Assembly (NCBI RefSeq): GCF_040683095.1
Contig: NZ_JBFBCI010000013.1
Location: 1-64,000, forward strand
Length of the DNA stretch: 64,000 nucleotides
Origin: Sphaerisporangium sp040683095
GTDB taxonomy: Bacteria; Actinomycetota; Actinomycetes; Streptosporangiales; Streptosporangiaceae
Direction of reading: 5' to 3'
The notes below the pieces were generated by a model that was not told the origin of the DNA, made no database searches, and worked only from the letters and a program-made list of their open reading frames with translations. The position numbers were made by a program, and so were the translations under genes. Below are positions 1 to 8,548 of this stretch, piece after piece. Position 1 is the stretch's first letter. Each line of letters starts with the position of its first letter.

Positions 1-252
1 CTGGTGCAGAACGATGCCTCGATCGCCTGGAAGACCGGCATCTGGTACTGGATGACGCAGAACGGCCCCGGCACGATGACCCCGCACAACGCGATCGTCA
101 ACGGGCCCGGCTTCGGCGAGACCATCCGCAGCATCAACGGCTCGGCGGAGTGCAACGGCCGCAACCCGGCGCAGGTCCAGAGCCGGATCAACGCCTACAA
201 GAGGTTCACCCAGATCCTCGGCGTGGCCCCCGGCAACAACCTGAGCTGCTGA
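1..252 (+). CDS. GH19-family chitinase, C-terminal fragment (cut by window start)
   Basis: The reading frame is open from base 1 to a TGA at 250-252, so only about the last 83 residues are present. The visible part contains the run W-Y-W-M-T, then GFGETIRSING..ECNGRNP and R-I-x-x-Y, which match the end of the catalytic domain of glycoside hydrolase family 19 chitinases, including the Cys pair typical of the class IV type. These secreted enzymes hydrolyse chitin and are common in soil actinomycetes, usually after an N-terminal carbohydrate-binding module that would lie outside the window. A strong hairpin terminator follows 16 bases after the stop. The family call is fairly safe; nothing can be said about the N-terminus. 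Confidence 0.85.
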   Translation: MVQNDASIAWKTGIWYWMTQNGPGTMTPHNAIVNGPGFGETIRSINGSAECNGRNPAQVQSRINAYKRFTQILGVAPGNNLSC

Positions 253-268
253 TATCGGACGTTCCATG

Positions 269-304
269 ACAGAAAGGGTGCGGCACCAGCCGCACCCTTT
301 CTGT
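269..304 (+). terminator. Rho-independent-type hairpin after the chitinase gene
   Basis: Perfect 16-bp stem (269-284 with 289-304) closed by the loop ACCA, followed by a short T-rich stretch (TTTGT). It lies just downstream of the chitinase stop. Confidence 0.9.
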
Positions 305-734
305 TTGTACACCCTGCCCTTGTGTCCGACCTGCGGTCCCCCTGTTGTCCGCTCTGCATCCCTCACAGATTGTGAGTGGAGAATGAGCACAGTGAAACGC
401 CAGAGGAAACTAAAGAACCAGTGGGAGGGAGCCCGCAATGGTGTCGAGCGGTCGGCCTGCTCATCTCGACCCTGCATCGAATCGGCGCTGGGTCGAGCGG
501 ACGGTCGCCGAGGAGCCATCAATGACTGGAACGCCCCGGGTTCCCAGGTCGAGGCAGCGTAGCCGGGCCTGAGGCACCAGCGGAAGGCGCATCATCGCCT
601 GGTCGAGACTGGCCTGGGTCTCGGTGGATGGCGGTGCCGTAGCGGTGCTCGGCTCGACGGTCGTCCGGCTGCGGGCCAGCGCGGGCGGGCCGAGGATGGC
701 GGCACGCGCGGACACGGCCAGGATGCTCTGCTGC

Positions 735-850
735 CGAGTGGACATGCGGGCGCTTGCTGTCACGGATGGCCATGCGGGCGCCGGGCAGCGCAGCGAGTTC
801 CACGCAATTGCCACCGTGGTCGGCGGCGCACGACCGTGGTAGCCGGGGCA
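735..850 (-). pseudogene. DUF397 gene fragment
   Basis: On the minus strand the frame reads C-A-A-D-H-G-G-N-C-V-E-L-A-A-L-P-G-A-R-M-A-I-R-D-S-K-R-P-H, the core of a DUF397 protein. It has no N-terminal start region and its C-terminal third diverges completely after the RDSKRPH motif. Bases 743-824 are nearly identical to the intact DUF397 gene at 6272-6496. It is therefore a partial duplicate with no complete coding potential. Confidence 0.75.
743..824 (+). repeat. 82-bp direct repeat, copy 1 (DUF397 core)
   Basis: Matches 6358-6439 in the same orientation at 81 of 82 bases (one C/T difference). The match stops sharply at both ends. The two copies flank about 5.5 kb holding the lipoprotein gene, the amidase-domain protein gene and an IS remnant. 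Confidence 0.9.
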
Positions 851-866
851 GGTTCTGGAGTTGCGC

Positions 867-1499
867 TCACAAGTCGTCGATGATCTTTGCGTCGGCTGGA
901 AGTCCAAAGGCTTTGCGGGCCTCAGCATAGATTGCCTTTAGGGGCACTCCTATCCTTCCTTCAGTGATCTTACGCACGCCCTCTTCTGTGAACATTTTTC
1001 GAAGCGTGGGTAGATAGCCCGCGCCAGGCTCGGGACTCTCAAGTGAGACGAGCCGAGGAGTGCCGTTGTGAATTTCCATGCGAGCTATCTGCGCCGAGCT
1101 TGAAAGAGCCGTACCCGCTACCATGGCATTGCCTTTTCGAGCCAGCTCGTGACATTGAGAGTACACGCCTGCGATGTACGTGGATCGGTCGGTTCTGAGT
1201 TCGACCATCTGCACCGAACAGAAAGTTCGCGGCATTAACTCCGGGTGCTCATTCGCCAAATATTTTGATTCCAGCTGCGAAGGATCTTCTTCTAAGTATT
1301 TTTCTATGGCGCCGAGCAGAGCTCGTCGGACGCTCTCGTTTACCGGCTCGGACGGCCGCGTCCCGTTCTCGCTCGACGGCTTCACGGTGGGACTGGAATG
1401 ATCTCGTGTAGCTTGAGAGGAGCAGCTGATCCCGAATACGAGAGCGAATAGCGCAAGGGAGACGCGAGGTGCTCCGTGCACAAAATCACGAACCGGCAT
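867..1499 (-). CDS. Putative lipoprotein of unknown function
   Basis: A 210-residue protein. Its N-terminus has a basic start, a hydrophobic stretch (about residues 13-25) and a lipobox-like F-G-I-S-C, so it is probably exported and lipid-anchored through Cys26. A Ser/Thr/Pro-rich linker precedes a soluble domain of about 140 residues with two further Cys residues; I do not recognise a family. The ATG at 1499 is supported by AGAGGAG a few bases upstream. Codon use and G+C are lower than in the core genes to the right. It lies directly downstream, on the same strand, of the large amidase-domain protein, but a strong hairpin (1609-1652) separates them, so it probably has its own promoter. An immunity role toward that neighbour is only a hypothesis. 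Confidence 0.7.
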   Translation of the reverse strand: MPVRDFVHGAPRVSLALFALVFGISCSSQATRDHSSPTVKPSSENGTRPSEPVNESVRRALLGAIEKYLEEDPSQLESKYLANEHPELMPRTFCSVQMVELRTDRSTYIAGVYSQCHELARKGNAMVAGTALSSSAQIARMEIHNGTPRLVSLESPEPGAGYLPTLRKMFTEEGVRKITEGRIGVPLKAIYAEARKAFGLPADAKIIDDL

Positions 1500-1608
1500 T
1501 ATGCTCCTCTGCTGGGTCAGGGTCCTTAGATCCTACACTGCCCACCCTGCCCGCCGGGGACTTTCAGCATGTTATTGCGCAACCCGCGCTAAGGGCCGCA
1601 TATGTGAC

Positions 1609-1652
1609 TGATGTGGCCGACGAGAGGAGATCTCCTGCCGTCGGCCACATCA
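1609..1652 (-). terminator. Hairpin terminator downstream of the amidase-domain gene
   Basis: 13-bp perfect stem (1609-1621 with 1640-1652), with a further palindrome AGGAGATCTCCT inside the loop. It lies about 30 bases past the stop of the gene ending at 1684. Confidence 0.75.
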
Positions 1653-1683
1653 AGCCCGTGAGATTCGAGCTAACTGCCTGCTG

Positions 1684-4600
1684 TTACCACACTACTCTCG
1701 CAAAGCCGATCTGCGCATCGTCTGTGTATTCTTTCGTCAGACGACGATCCGAGCGATTCTCTGTGTGTGCGGAATACTGAATCTGGTCGAGGCGGTTGCC
1801 GGTTTTCTTCGTCACGACGGACATGTGCTTAAGGCCACCGCCCCACTGCCAGTACATGATGTCACCCACCTGTACATCCGCGTAGGAGCGCCGCCACTGG
1901 AGACGCCTTGCACTGTTGTTGAAGTGCCAGTAGTTCGCCTTGACCTCGAAGAAGCTTCGTGTTCGGTATCCCCACGGATTCCCGTCGAACCAGTAGGCGT
2001 TATTGACCCTATCTCTTCCTGTGACGCTCCTCTTGGGCTTCACTTCCTTCAGCTTACCTCCGCGACGCAGCGCCTTGGAAACGAAGTTCGTGCAGTCGGT
2101 CGATCCAGGTGGTGCGGCCTGGTTGGGAAACTCGTTTTTATAATCGGGCAGTTTGCCGCCGGCTCGAGCATAATCCGCGATCAATTTCGCGTTCTTGCTG
2201 TACGTCGGAGTTGCAAGCGTCCTGGTCGCTGCTGGGTCTGCCGGCCAGCCATCCGCACCGACAGGTAGAACCTGGTCTGGCCCGAGAACGGGGTTGTCGG
2301 TGTCCCCAGTCGCGATGGCATTTCCTACGAGCGGCAGACTCACGCTGGCTAGACCCACAGGTTCCATTGTCGTCTGAGTCAGTGTCGCAGAGCCTGTACC
2401 ACTGGCCGGAGGTGTGAAGATGTAGTCCTTGACGTGCGAAAACGTTTCGGGTGTGACCTCCTCCGAAGCCGTACCCGCATCATCGACATGTTTCGTAGTG
2501 CCACTGGCGACCATGTGCACGATGATGCGCCCGCCTTGGTTTGAGACGACATGATCGCTGAAGGAAAGCACTGTGTCCTTGCGAGTGTACCCATGGCTCT
2601 CACCCACGACTCGATTTTCCACGAGGCGTGGATCCATGGTCTGCAGCGCTGCGGTGAAGAGCTTGCCCTGCGAGTTGGCTGCGATCGCGGTATCCGCGTT
2701 AGCGTGTACGCCGTCCCGGATGGCCTCGATGCTGCGCTCAACCTGCTGCGCGGCATCGATGTACTGCTGTGAACCACCGGAGATGGCCGCGGGGGTGACC
2801 GGGTTGCTCACCGTCCATGGGCCTACACCAAACGATGTTTTAGCGCGCACCTGAAACTTGTACTGGGTGCCGTTGGCAAGCCCCGGGATGGCACTGCGCG
2901 CAGAGTCCGCGATGACGGTCTTTATAACGGCATTACCCGAATCGAGGACTTGGACCTCGTACTGCGCCGACTCGACCGCCGCCCCGAGGTTCTGCGGTGC
3001 GGTCCAGCCAACCAGCGCGCCCCCATCGCCAGGGATCGCGGTGACGAGCGACACGTTGCCCGGCGCGGCGGGCGGAACGTAGTCCACGGTCACGGACATT
3101 GCCCGCTCTGCGTTAGCGCCACCAAATACCATGACCGGGAGGGCGTCCTTGGCACGGAGAACCAGTCCTAGGTCCGGATCTTCCGGATCCCGCCAAGATT
3201 CCAGATCCCCTTGGATCTCCAGTTTCGGGTCGTTGATGGGCGTGGTGCCTGCTGTGTCGGCGAACACGTCGTTGATGATGTCCGCGCCGGAAGGGTTACT
3301 TGGATGGTTGCCACGCAACTGGTGCGCCGTCAGCTCGCCGCTAACAGGGCAAGCGGTTTCACACGTGCCGGCCCCCAAATCGAGGGTGGCAGAGACGATG
3401 GTCGCACCCGCGGGGATGGCCGTGGGATCGACCTTGACAACGGACAACCGGGCTTCCAGCCCTTGGCCGCCGACCTGAACGGTGGGCGACCCAACTAGGG
3501 GGCACGGCCCCCCGGCACAGGCGGTCGCGTCAACTTTGGCGGTCTTGATCGTAAATTTGGACTGGTCCAGCGTTATGCGCTGTGTCTGAGGCGCCGGGGG
3601 TGGCGGCGGAACACCGGGAACTGTGAAGGATACATTTGCCGTCCTGGCTGTGCACGCCTCCTGTACACAGGACTGCATCTGCCAGGAGTATCTCTGTCCA
3701 GGGCGAACCGTGTTGTCGAGAAGCCTCAGTGCAAGGCGATCGCCGCCCTCGACTGTTCCCTGTCCGATCGGGCTCGGTCCAACAGGCGCCCCGAACTCGT
3801 CGAAGAGGTAGAACTTGCCTGTTACTTTTCCTTCGGATGGCCGAGCCAGCACGCCCGAGAGCACAGGGTTGGCCGGCTCGTCGAGAGTTGTGGCGAGGTC
3901 AGTAGGGGGATTGGCTGCGTCGGACGAGATGCGGTACAGCGGTGTCTCGGCGCTGCAGGCGGTACCTGCGGTGTTGGTTCGGCAGGCGCGAGCGGTAAAA
4001 GTCCAACTGTCAGGGCTCTTGACACCAAAGGTGTAGGGCGCAGGTGTTCCGGACGGAACACCCCTGATGTTGATGATTCCCGGCATCGTGCTGGTGGACG
4101 ACCTGATGCTGAGCTCGAAGTCCACCGGTCCGCCATCTTGGCTTCGTGCAGTGAACGTTGTCTTGACGCTACTGGTGCGGGTCACAACATGGTTGCCGAA
4201 CTGGGACTCGACAGCCTCGACCGTGACTGTGGGAACCTCCGGCTTGGTGTTGTGATTGACAGTCAGCACTGGCCGGTTAGCGGGCGTCACCGCCTCCGTG
4301 GAGTGGAATGTCGCCCACTTGGCGGCGGCCGTGCTGGACTCGTCCTCAGCTCTTACCTGAACGCCGTGGTTCGGCTGGTTACCCTTCAGCCAGGCCTGCA
4401 CGATCGGTGTAACGGGAAGGTACATCGGCGAGCAGGTGGTATTGACAGCAGAACCATCGTCCGTGGTAGTCGGCTGAGCCGAGTAGCTGAGCGTGGCCGG
4501 ATCCCAAGCCTGGGTGACCCGACGCACCCGCAGTACAGGGGTGGCACCGCCTAACGGGCTTGTGCTGCAGCCCCCCTGATTGGACACCTTCAAATTGAGG

Positions 4601-5730
4601 AACGCCGAGTCGACGATTTTATCGCTGAGTGAGGAGACGTCGAACTTCAAGTACGTTCTGGCGATATCCCCATTGGCGAATTTGCCTGCATTCAGGGTGA
4701 CAGCGCCCGGCTGCGAGGACGGAAAGGCCGTCGATACCCAGGTATCGGTGCTGATATTCAGAGTCGTGGTGGGGTCCACCCGCACTGGATACCGCACCTT
4801 CGGGTCGGCCAGGAAGTTCGCATCCGGGCGCAGAACCAGGGCCGAGCCGTTCTCGTCCTGTTCAATGCGCGTGTCGACTGCGGCGCGGTGAGGCGCGGTG
4901 GCCTGCGTAGCGAGGTCGTCGTTGTCCCACATCATCGGTTGTGGGGCTGCGGCAACCAGCCGTCCCTGCTCGTCGGACAGTCGCAGCTGGCCCTTGCCGC
5001 CCTGGCTGAGTTTCAGCCCCGACAGCTCAACAGGGAACCGCAGCTCCAGCGTGTTGGTGGGACGCTGCCGCAGCACCACATCGTGCGTGAAGCCGGTCGA
5101 CAGCGCGGTCACCACCAGGTCAGCCCCTGGCCCGACGGCATTCGCGTAAATGGCGACATTGCCACTGACGCGGGGCTCCGGTAGCGACGCCGGCCAGCGA
5201 ATGCTGAAACTCTTGCCCGTATCGCGCAATGTGGCAAGTGGCAGCTGGTCGCCACCGGCGGACAGCTCCAGATCGCCCTTGGCCGCCCGGGGCTTGAACA
5301 CCTTGCCGTGACGGACCAGTGAAGTGTCAACCCACGACCAGCGGCCATCCGGACCCTTGACGCGCTGTACGTCGGTATAGAGGTCGCTGGCGACAGTTCC
5401 ATCTGGCCGAGCCCAGGTGGAAGAGCGTTCGGTGGCCTCGGACACCACCTCAACCGCCCTATCTAACTTCCTCGCCTCCACGAGAGCCGCCTTCTGCGCC
5501 GAAGTCAGCTCCCGTTCATTGCTCGGTTTGGACATTGGTAAAGTCGCCACAGAGGGACTCTGAGTAACTGCAATGGAGGCACCGTTGCTAGGCGTCGTTG
5601 ACGGCTCGGTCTCCGCTGCCACCGGGGAACCACTCAGAGCGAACGTGCATAGTAATCCTGTAACGAAAGAGATGCGAATTGCGCCTCTGCAGGGAAGCCC
5701 TGCCGTGGACAGTCTTCGCCAACCGTTCAC
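1684..5730 (-). CDS. Large secreted DNRLRE / fibronectin type III / amidase-domain protein
   Basis: A 1348-residue protein. GTG at 5730 has AAAGGAG six bases upstream. Order of parts: signal peptide (about 1-39, cleavage near PVAA-ET); an N-terminal region like that of WapA-type wall-associated proteins; a DNRLRE domain (about 317-490); Ig-like stretches; a second DNRLRE-like segment (about 720-880); one fibronectin type III domain (about 884-982, with W-T-A-P and Y-x-F-x-V-R-A); a linker; and a C-terminal amidase_6-type domain (about 1180-1348). In the last, D-C-T-N-F-V-S-K carries the likely catalytic Cys and K-H-M-S-V-V the likely His, a papain/CHAP-like arrangement acting on peptidoglycan or peptides. 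There are no RHS/YD repeats, unlike WapA proper. It is probably cell-surface or secreted. It could be a cell-wall remodelling enzyme or an antibacterial effector. Confidence 0.85.
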   Translation of the reverse strand: MNGWRRLSTAGLPCRGAIRISFVTGLLCTFALSGSPVAAETEPSTTPSNGASIAVTQSPSVATLPMSKPSNERELTSAQKAALVEARKLDRAVEVVSEATERSSTWARPDGTVASDLYTDVQRVKGPDGRWSWVDTSLVRHGKVFKPRAAKGDLELSAGGDQLPLATLRDTGKSFSIRWPASLPEPRVSGNVAIYANAVGPGADLVVTALSTGFTHDVVLRQRPTNTLELRFPVELSGLKLSQGGKGQLRLSDEQGRLVAAAPQPMMWDNDDLATQATAPHRAAVDTRIEQDENGSALVLRPDANFLADPKVRYPVRVDPTTTLNISTDTWVSTAFPSSQPGAVTLNAGKFANGDIARTYLKFDVSSLSDKIVDSAFLNLKVSNQGGCSTSPLGGATPVLRVRRVTQAWDPATLSYSAQPTTTDDGSAVNTTCSPMYLPVTPIVQAWLKGNQPNHGVQVRAEDESSTAAAKWATFHSTEAVTPANRPVLTVNHNTKPEVPTVTVEAVESQFGNHVVTRTSSVKTTFTARSQDGGPVDFELSIRSSTSTMPGIINIRGVPSGTPAPYTFGVKSPDSWTFTARACRTNTAGTACSAETPLYRISSDAANPPTDLATTLDEPANPVLSGVLARPSEGKVTGKFYLFDEFGAPVGPSPIGQGTVEGGDRLALRLLDNTVRPGQRYSWQMQSCVQEACTARTANVSFTVPGVPPPPPAPQTQRITLDQSKFTIKTAKVDATACAGGPCPLVGSPTVQVGGQGLEARLSVVKVDPTAIPAGATIVSATLDLGAGTCETACPVSGELTAHQLRGNHPSNPSGADIINDVFADTAGTTPINDPKLEIQGDLESWRDPEDPDLGLVLRAKDALPVMVFGGANAERAMSVTVDYVPPAAPGNVSLVTAIPGDGGALVGWTAPQNLGAAVESAQYEVQVLDSGNAVIKTVIADSARSAIPGLANGTQYKFQVRAKTSFGVGPWTVSNPVTPAAISGGSQQYIDAAQQVERSIEAIRDGVHANADTAIAANSQGKLFTAALQTMDPRLVENRVVGESHGYTRKDTVLSFSDHVVSNQGGRIIVHMVASGTTKHVDDAGTASEEVTPETFSHVKDYIFTPPASGTGSATLTQTTMEPVGLASVSLPLVGNAIATGDTDNPVLGPDQVLPVGADGWPADPAATRTLATPTYSKNAKLIADYARAGGKLPDYKNEFPNQAAPPGSTDCTNFVSKALRRGGKLKEVKPKRSVTGRDRVNNAYWFDGNPWGYRTRSFFEVKANYWHFNNSARRLQWRRSYADVQVGDIMYWQWGGGLKHMSVVTKKTGNRLDQIQYSAHTENRSDRRLTKEYTDDAQIGFARVVW

Positions 5731-5780
5731 AGGTGCTCCTTTCGATTGGGTTTACTCATCATCATCTACGATTGTTCGAT

Positions 5781-5793
5781 GATCAACATGATC
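5781..5793. promoter_or_regulatory. Inverted repeat upstream of the amidase-domain gene
   Basis: GATCA-ACA-TGATC, a 5-bp inverted repeat about 50 bases upstream of the GTG at 5730, in an AT-rich patch that probably holds the promoter. It is a possible operator; no regulator is identified. Confidence 0.3.
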
Positions 5794-5906
5794 CATATCA
5801 CAATCAGTATGGCTTGACGAGTTCCCATCAATGGAGCCCCTGAGGGCCCGTCTATTTCCGGACGCGGACCCAAGTAGGGTTCGAGTCAGTCCGGAAGGCA
5901 GGGTAA

Positions 5907-6060
5907 GTGTCGAAGGAACCGAGGCAGTACTCGCCCGAGTTGCGGGCCGAAGTCGTCAAGTATGTCCTTGGCGAGGGGCACACGTGCGCGCAAACTGCCC
6001 GCGATTTCAACCTGGTCGATTCGCAACTGGGTGAACGCGGAAAGGCAGCAAACGGCCCCT
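5907..6060 (+). pseudogene. IS3-type transposase OrfA remnant, frameshifted
   Basis: A GTG at 5907 (GGAAGGCAGGG upstream) opens a frame reading R-Q-Y-S-P-E-L-R-A-E-V-V-K-Y-V, then C-A-Q-T-A-R-D-F-N-L-V. This is the start and helix-turn-helix of an IS3-family OrfA. After the FNLVDS stretch the homology continues in the next frame as I-R-N-W-V-N-A-E-R-Q, showing a frameshift near 6020. No OrfB and no terminal inverted repeats are seen. This is a decayed insertion sequence fragment sitting beside the DUF397 duplication. Confidence 0.7.
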
Positions 6061-6271
6061 TCGGCAAATTTTCGATGTACCGCGTCATCGACGTCGAGCT
6101 GTCCGCGTACCATTCGCGGGGTGATGCGCTCGTTCGATCGATCTGGCGACGGCGGCGCGTGCCGCGCCCTCGACGTTTTCGTGGCCGTCGTTGTTCACCG
6201 AGTGTGGTCAGGGGTCCACGGTTCTGAGAAGGGCCCGTACCGGGGGTGCGAGCCCTTTGTCCGCGGCTGGA

Positions 6272-6496
6272 TCAGGCGGTCATGTCATCGAACGCGCCTG
6301 CTTTGACGCCCTGGCGGAAGGCGTCCCACTCGGCGGCCGTGAGGCGTAGCACCGGGCCATGCGGGCGCTTGCTGTCACGGATGGCCATGTGGGCGCCGGG
6401 CAGCGCAGCGAGTTCCACGCAATTGCCACCGTGGTCGGCACTGTAAGAGGACTTGATCCACGTCACATCGTTCAGGTGATCCACTTCTGCATCCAT
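6272..6496 (-). CDS. DUF397 domain protein
   Basis: A 74-residue protein with the full DUF397 pattern: W-I-K-S-S-Y-S, G-G-N-C-V-E-L-A, I-R-D-S-K and a C-terminal E-W-D-A-F-R-x-G-V-K-x-G-x-F. These small proteins nearly always follow an XRE/DUF5753 regulator in actinobacteria and are thought to be their partners (Scr1/BldB-like regulators, sometimes described as toxin-antitoxin-like). Here the gene overlaps the 3' end of such a regulator by 25 bases, so the two are almost certainly co-translated. Its central 82 bp are duplicated at 743-824. Confidence 0.88.
   Translation of the reverse strand: MDAEVDHLNDVTWIKSSYSADHGGNCVELAALPGAHMAIRDSKRPHGPVLRLTAAEWDAFRQGVKAGAFDDMTA
6358..6439 (+). repeat. 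82-bp direct repeat, copy 2 (inside intact DUF397 gene)
   Basis: 81 of 82 bases match 743-824, in the same orientation. This copy lies in the intact gene and is probably the source. Confidence 0.9.
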
Positions 6497-7293
6497 TCCT
6501 TGATCAGATTATGTGAGGCGTCTCGCGGGAGCGCGTGAGTCCTTATCGCGTCGTAGCGAATCTGCAATTGCTTGACATTCTCCGGAACGGCGGTCACCAC
6601 GCCGTTGTATGTGGTCTCGAGATAGCCCAAATCGTGCCCATGGGCATGAGCCAGGACGAACGCCCCTCCCAATCCTGCCGTGCAACCGACGTTAAGGGGG
6701 ACTATCTGGACCGTGATATGTGGATGCTCGGTGACGGTCAAGAGATGCTGAAGCTGCCTGTGCATGACAGCCGGACCTCCTACGGGCCGCATAAGAACGA
6801 CCTCGTCGAGTACGGCCCACATCATAGGGGGGCGTTCGTGGTCGAAGATGGCCTGTCTCTCGATCCGGGACGCTACCGCGTTGTCGATCATTGCGCGATG
6901 CATGCCAGGCACGCCGAGGAACAGCGCCTTGGCGTAGTCAGGAGTTTGGAGGAGCCCTGGCACAAGTGAGTGCTCCCACGTGTGCAGCGTCGTGGCGGTC
7001 TGCTCGACCTCCAGCCATGGAAGGAACCACTGCTGCGCGCCGTCCGACCTGCACATTTCCCATACGCGGAGCAGCGCGCCGTCCAGCTCTAGGATCTCAT
7101 CGCATTTACGGGCGAAGTCCGCGCTGGGCAGGCGCTTGCCTATCTCGACCATGCTGACCATGGCCCCGGTGTAGCCGATCCTCCTTCCTAGTTCCTCCTG
7201 GCTGATGTGCACATGATTCCGGCGTTTGCGCACTTCATAGCCGAAACGTGCGGCCGGGGACGATTCGGGGTTCAGTTCGCTATTACGAGGCAT
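6472..7293 (-). CDS. XRE-family regulator with DUF5753 (Scr1-like)
   Basis: A 273-residue regulator. An N-terminal helix-turn-helix (about residues 15-70, with E-E-L-G-R-R-I-G-Y-T-G-A-M-V-S) is followed by a DUF5753 ligand/partner domain containing the hallmark L-V-P-G-L-L-Q-T-P-D-Y-A-K-A. I chose ATG at 7293 because GGAGGAAG lies eight bases upstream; an ATG 42 bases earlier has no such site. The 3' end overlaps the DUF397 gene. Pairs like this control development, antibiotic synthesis or membrane stress in Streptomyces relatives. It is divergent from the unrecognised gene at 7376. Confidence 0.9.
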   Translation of the reverse strand: MPRNSELNPESSPAARFGYEVRKRRNHVHISQEELGRRIGYTGAMVSMVEIGKRLPSADFARKCDEILELDGALLRVWEMCRSDGAQQWFLPWLEVEQTATTLHTWEHSLVPGLLQTPDYAKALFLGVPGMHRAMIDNAVASRIERQAIFDHERPPMMWAVLDEVVLMRPVGGPAVMHRQLQHLLTVTEHPHITVQIVPLNVGCTAGLGGAFVLAHAHGHDLGYLETTYNGVVTAVPENVKQLQIRYDAIRTHALPRDASHNLIKEWMQKWIT

Positions 7294-7375
7294 AGGCGCT
7301 TCCTCCACCTCAGCCCAACCAAGGGCAAACAGCAAGCATCGAGCGCTTGTTGTGATCGGTCTCTTACGGAGAGTA

Positions 7376-7912
7376 ATGGATGAAGGCAGTCTGGGGAAGG
7401 CAAAAAATGGAAATCACCGAAAGACGGTTGAGGCCATGCTTCCGCAACCCCGTAATTCCGAAATGCCCTATTACTGGACGCTTCCGCGTCTACTACCGAA
7501 GCCAGACACTGCCCTGGAGGCGGCGGACCGGCTGCAGCGGGCGCTGGGGGCGTTCGCGATCTCCGCCGATGTCAACGTCGGCAGCGGCATCGCGCTGGTG
7601 TCGGTGTGGGCGGATCTGATCGTCTGGACGCACGGCGAGCTCGGGTACTGGTGGTGGTCGGGACGGTACGCGGCGCCCGGGCGCAAGCTGTACGCCTGGG
7701 GGCCGGTGCGGGATCCCGTATCCGTGGCCCGCCGGGTGGCCTTTCGGTTCGCCGAGGCCTGTCAGAACCACCCGCGCTCGGCGGCGATCGTCGAGATGCT
7801 CGCCACCGTACGGGACGGCTGGGAGATCCCCCCGCTCACCGGGCAGGCCGTTCTCCGCAAGGACGAAGCCCGCGGCCCCGGCGACCGCCCGAGCATCGCG
7901 GGGCCCGCATGA
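7376..7912 (+). CDS. Hypothetical protein (first gene of a three-gene operon)
   Basis: About 178 residues, no recognised family. The conserved-looking middle has alternating hydrophobic stretches and many Trp (Y-W-W-W-S-G-R-Y), followed by a helical segment. The start is uncertain: ATG 7376 has GGAGAG just upstream, while GTG 7352 and ATG 7436 are alternatives. Its TGA overlaps the next ATG in an ATGA junction, so it is translationally coupled to the following gene. It is divergent from the XRE regulator gene, with about 80 bases between them for both promoters. Such small genes next to Scr1-type regulators are common in Streptosporangiales but uncharacterised. Confidence 0.6.
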   Translation: MDEGSLGKAKNGNHRKTVEAMLPQPRNSEMPYYWTLPRLLPKPDTALEAADRLQRALGAFAISADVNVGSGIALVSVWADLIVWTHGELGYWWWSGRYAAPGRKLYAWGPVRDPVSVARRVAFRFAEACQNHPRSAAIVEMLATVRDGWEIPPLTGQAVLRKDEARGPGDRPSIAGPA

Positions 7913-8190
7913 TGTACCTCTGCTTCCCCGACTTCAGCCAGCGGCATATCCACAGATCGCCTTCTGTCCGAGCGGTGGACACATCAGCCCGCTCCGCCGT
8001 CCGGGAAACCGCGCGCCACGCTCGCGAGGTGGTGCGCCGGTCGACCGACTTCGAGCAGGCCTGGCAGCGGGCCGCCCGCGCGATGCGCGCGCGAGGACTC
8101 GGCCGCGAGGACCTCGCCACCGCCGCCGAGGCGCTCGGACTCCCCTCCCCCACCGACGAAGAATGGGCCCAGATCGATGAGCACCTCTGA
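7909..8190 (+). CDS. Small hypothetical protein
   Basis: 93 residues, starting at the ATG that overlaps the previous stop (ATGA). The middle is rich in Arg and Ala and predicted helical (S-A-V-R-E-T-A-R-H-A-R-E-V-V-R-R), and the C-terminus is acidic. No family is recognised. It overlaps the next gene by 14 bases, so the three genes 7376-8548 look like one operon. Confidence 0.6.
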   Translation: MMYLCFPDFSQRHIHRSPSVRAVDTSARSAVRETARHAREVVRRSTDFEQAWQRAARAMRARGLGREDLATAAEALGLPSPTDEEWAQIDEHL

Positions 8191-8548
8191 CACCGTCTCG
8201 GAAAAGCGCGCCGACGAGGACGCCGAACTGCTCGCCATCCTGCACCGTCACCTGGCCCGAGACGGAATCCGGTCCGTGATCTTCAAACGGGTACGCCTTT
8301 CGATCGGCACGGAGGCCGTCCCGCCGCAGCGCGCGTACAACCCCACCGAGCTGATCGTTTACGGCCCGGACGGACGTGGACGCGCGAAGGTCGTCGTCCG
8401 CACGAAGCTCTGGGGCACGGCCTTCCTGGTCACCCCCGGCGACGACCGACCCCTGTTCCAGTTCCCCATCGGCCAGGTCTCCGAGGTCATCCGCTGGCTC
8501 ACGCTACTGACCCGCGACGAGTCCTGCCCGCCCGCCAGCACGTCCTGA
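8177..8548 (+). CDS. Hypothetical protein
   Basis: 123 residues, third gene of the 7376-8548 operon, overlapping its upstream neighbour by 14 bases. It is an alpha/beta mix with several beta-like stretches (A-K-V-V-V-R-T-K and T-A-F-L-V-T-P) and no signal peptide or membrane segment. The function is not recognised. Confidence 0.6.
   Translation: MSTSDTVSEKRADEDAELLAILHRHLARDGIRSVIFKRVRLSIGTEAVPPQRAYNPTELIVYGPDGRGRAKVVVRTKLWGTAFLVTPGDDRPLFQFPIGQVSEVIRWLTLLTRDESCPPASTS

Larger units (their letters stand above)
305..866. other. Gene-poor stretch with decayed sequence
   Basis: No convincing intact gene is visible here. It holds a 15-base inverted repeat at 362-376 (CTCACA-GAT-TGTGAG), which could be an operator. 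A tiny open frame at 438-572 (44 codons, GGGAGGG eight bases before its ATG) encodes nothing recognisable. A broken DUF397 copy lies near the right end (743-850, listed separately). The mix of short unrelated frames suggests decayed or recombined DNA. Confidence 0.5.
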
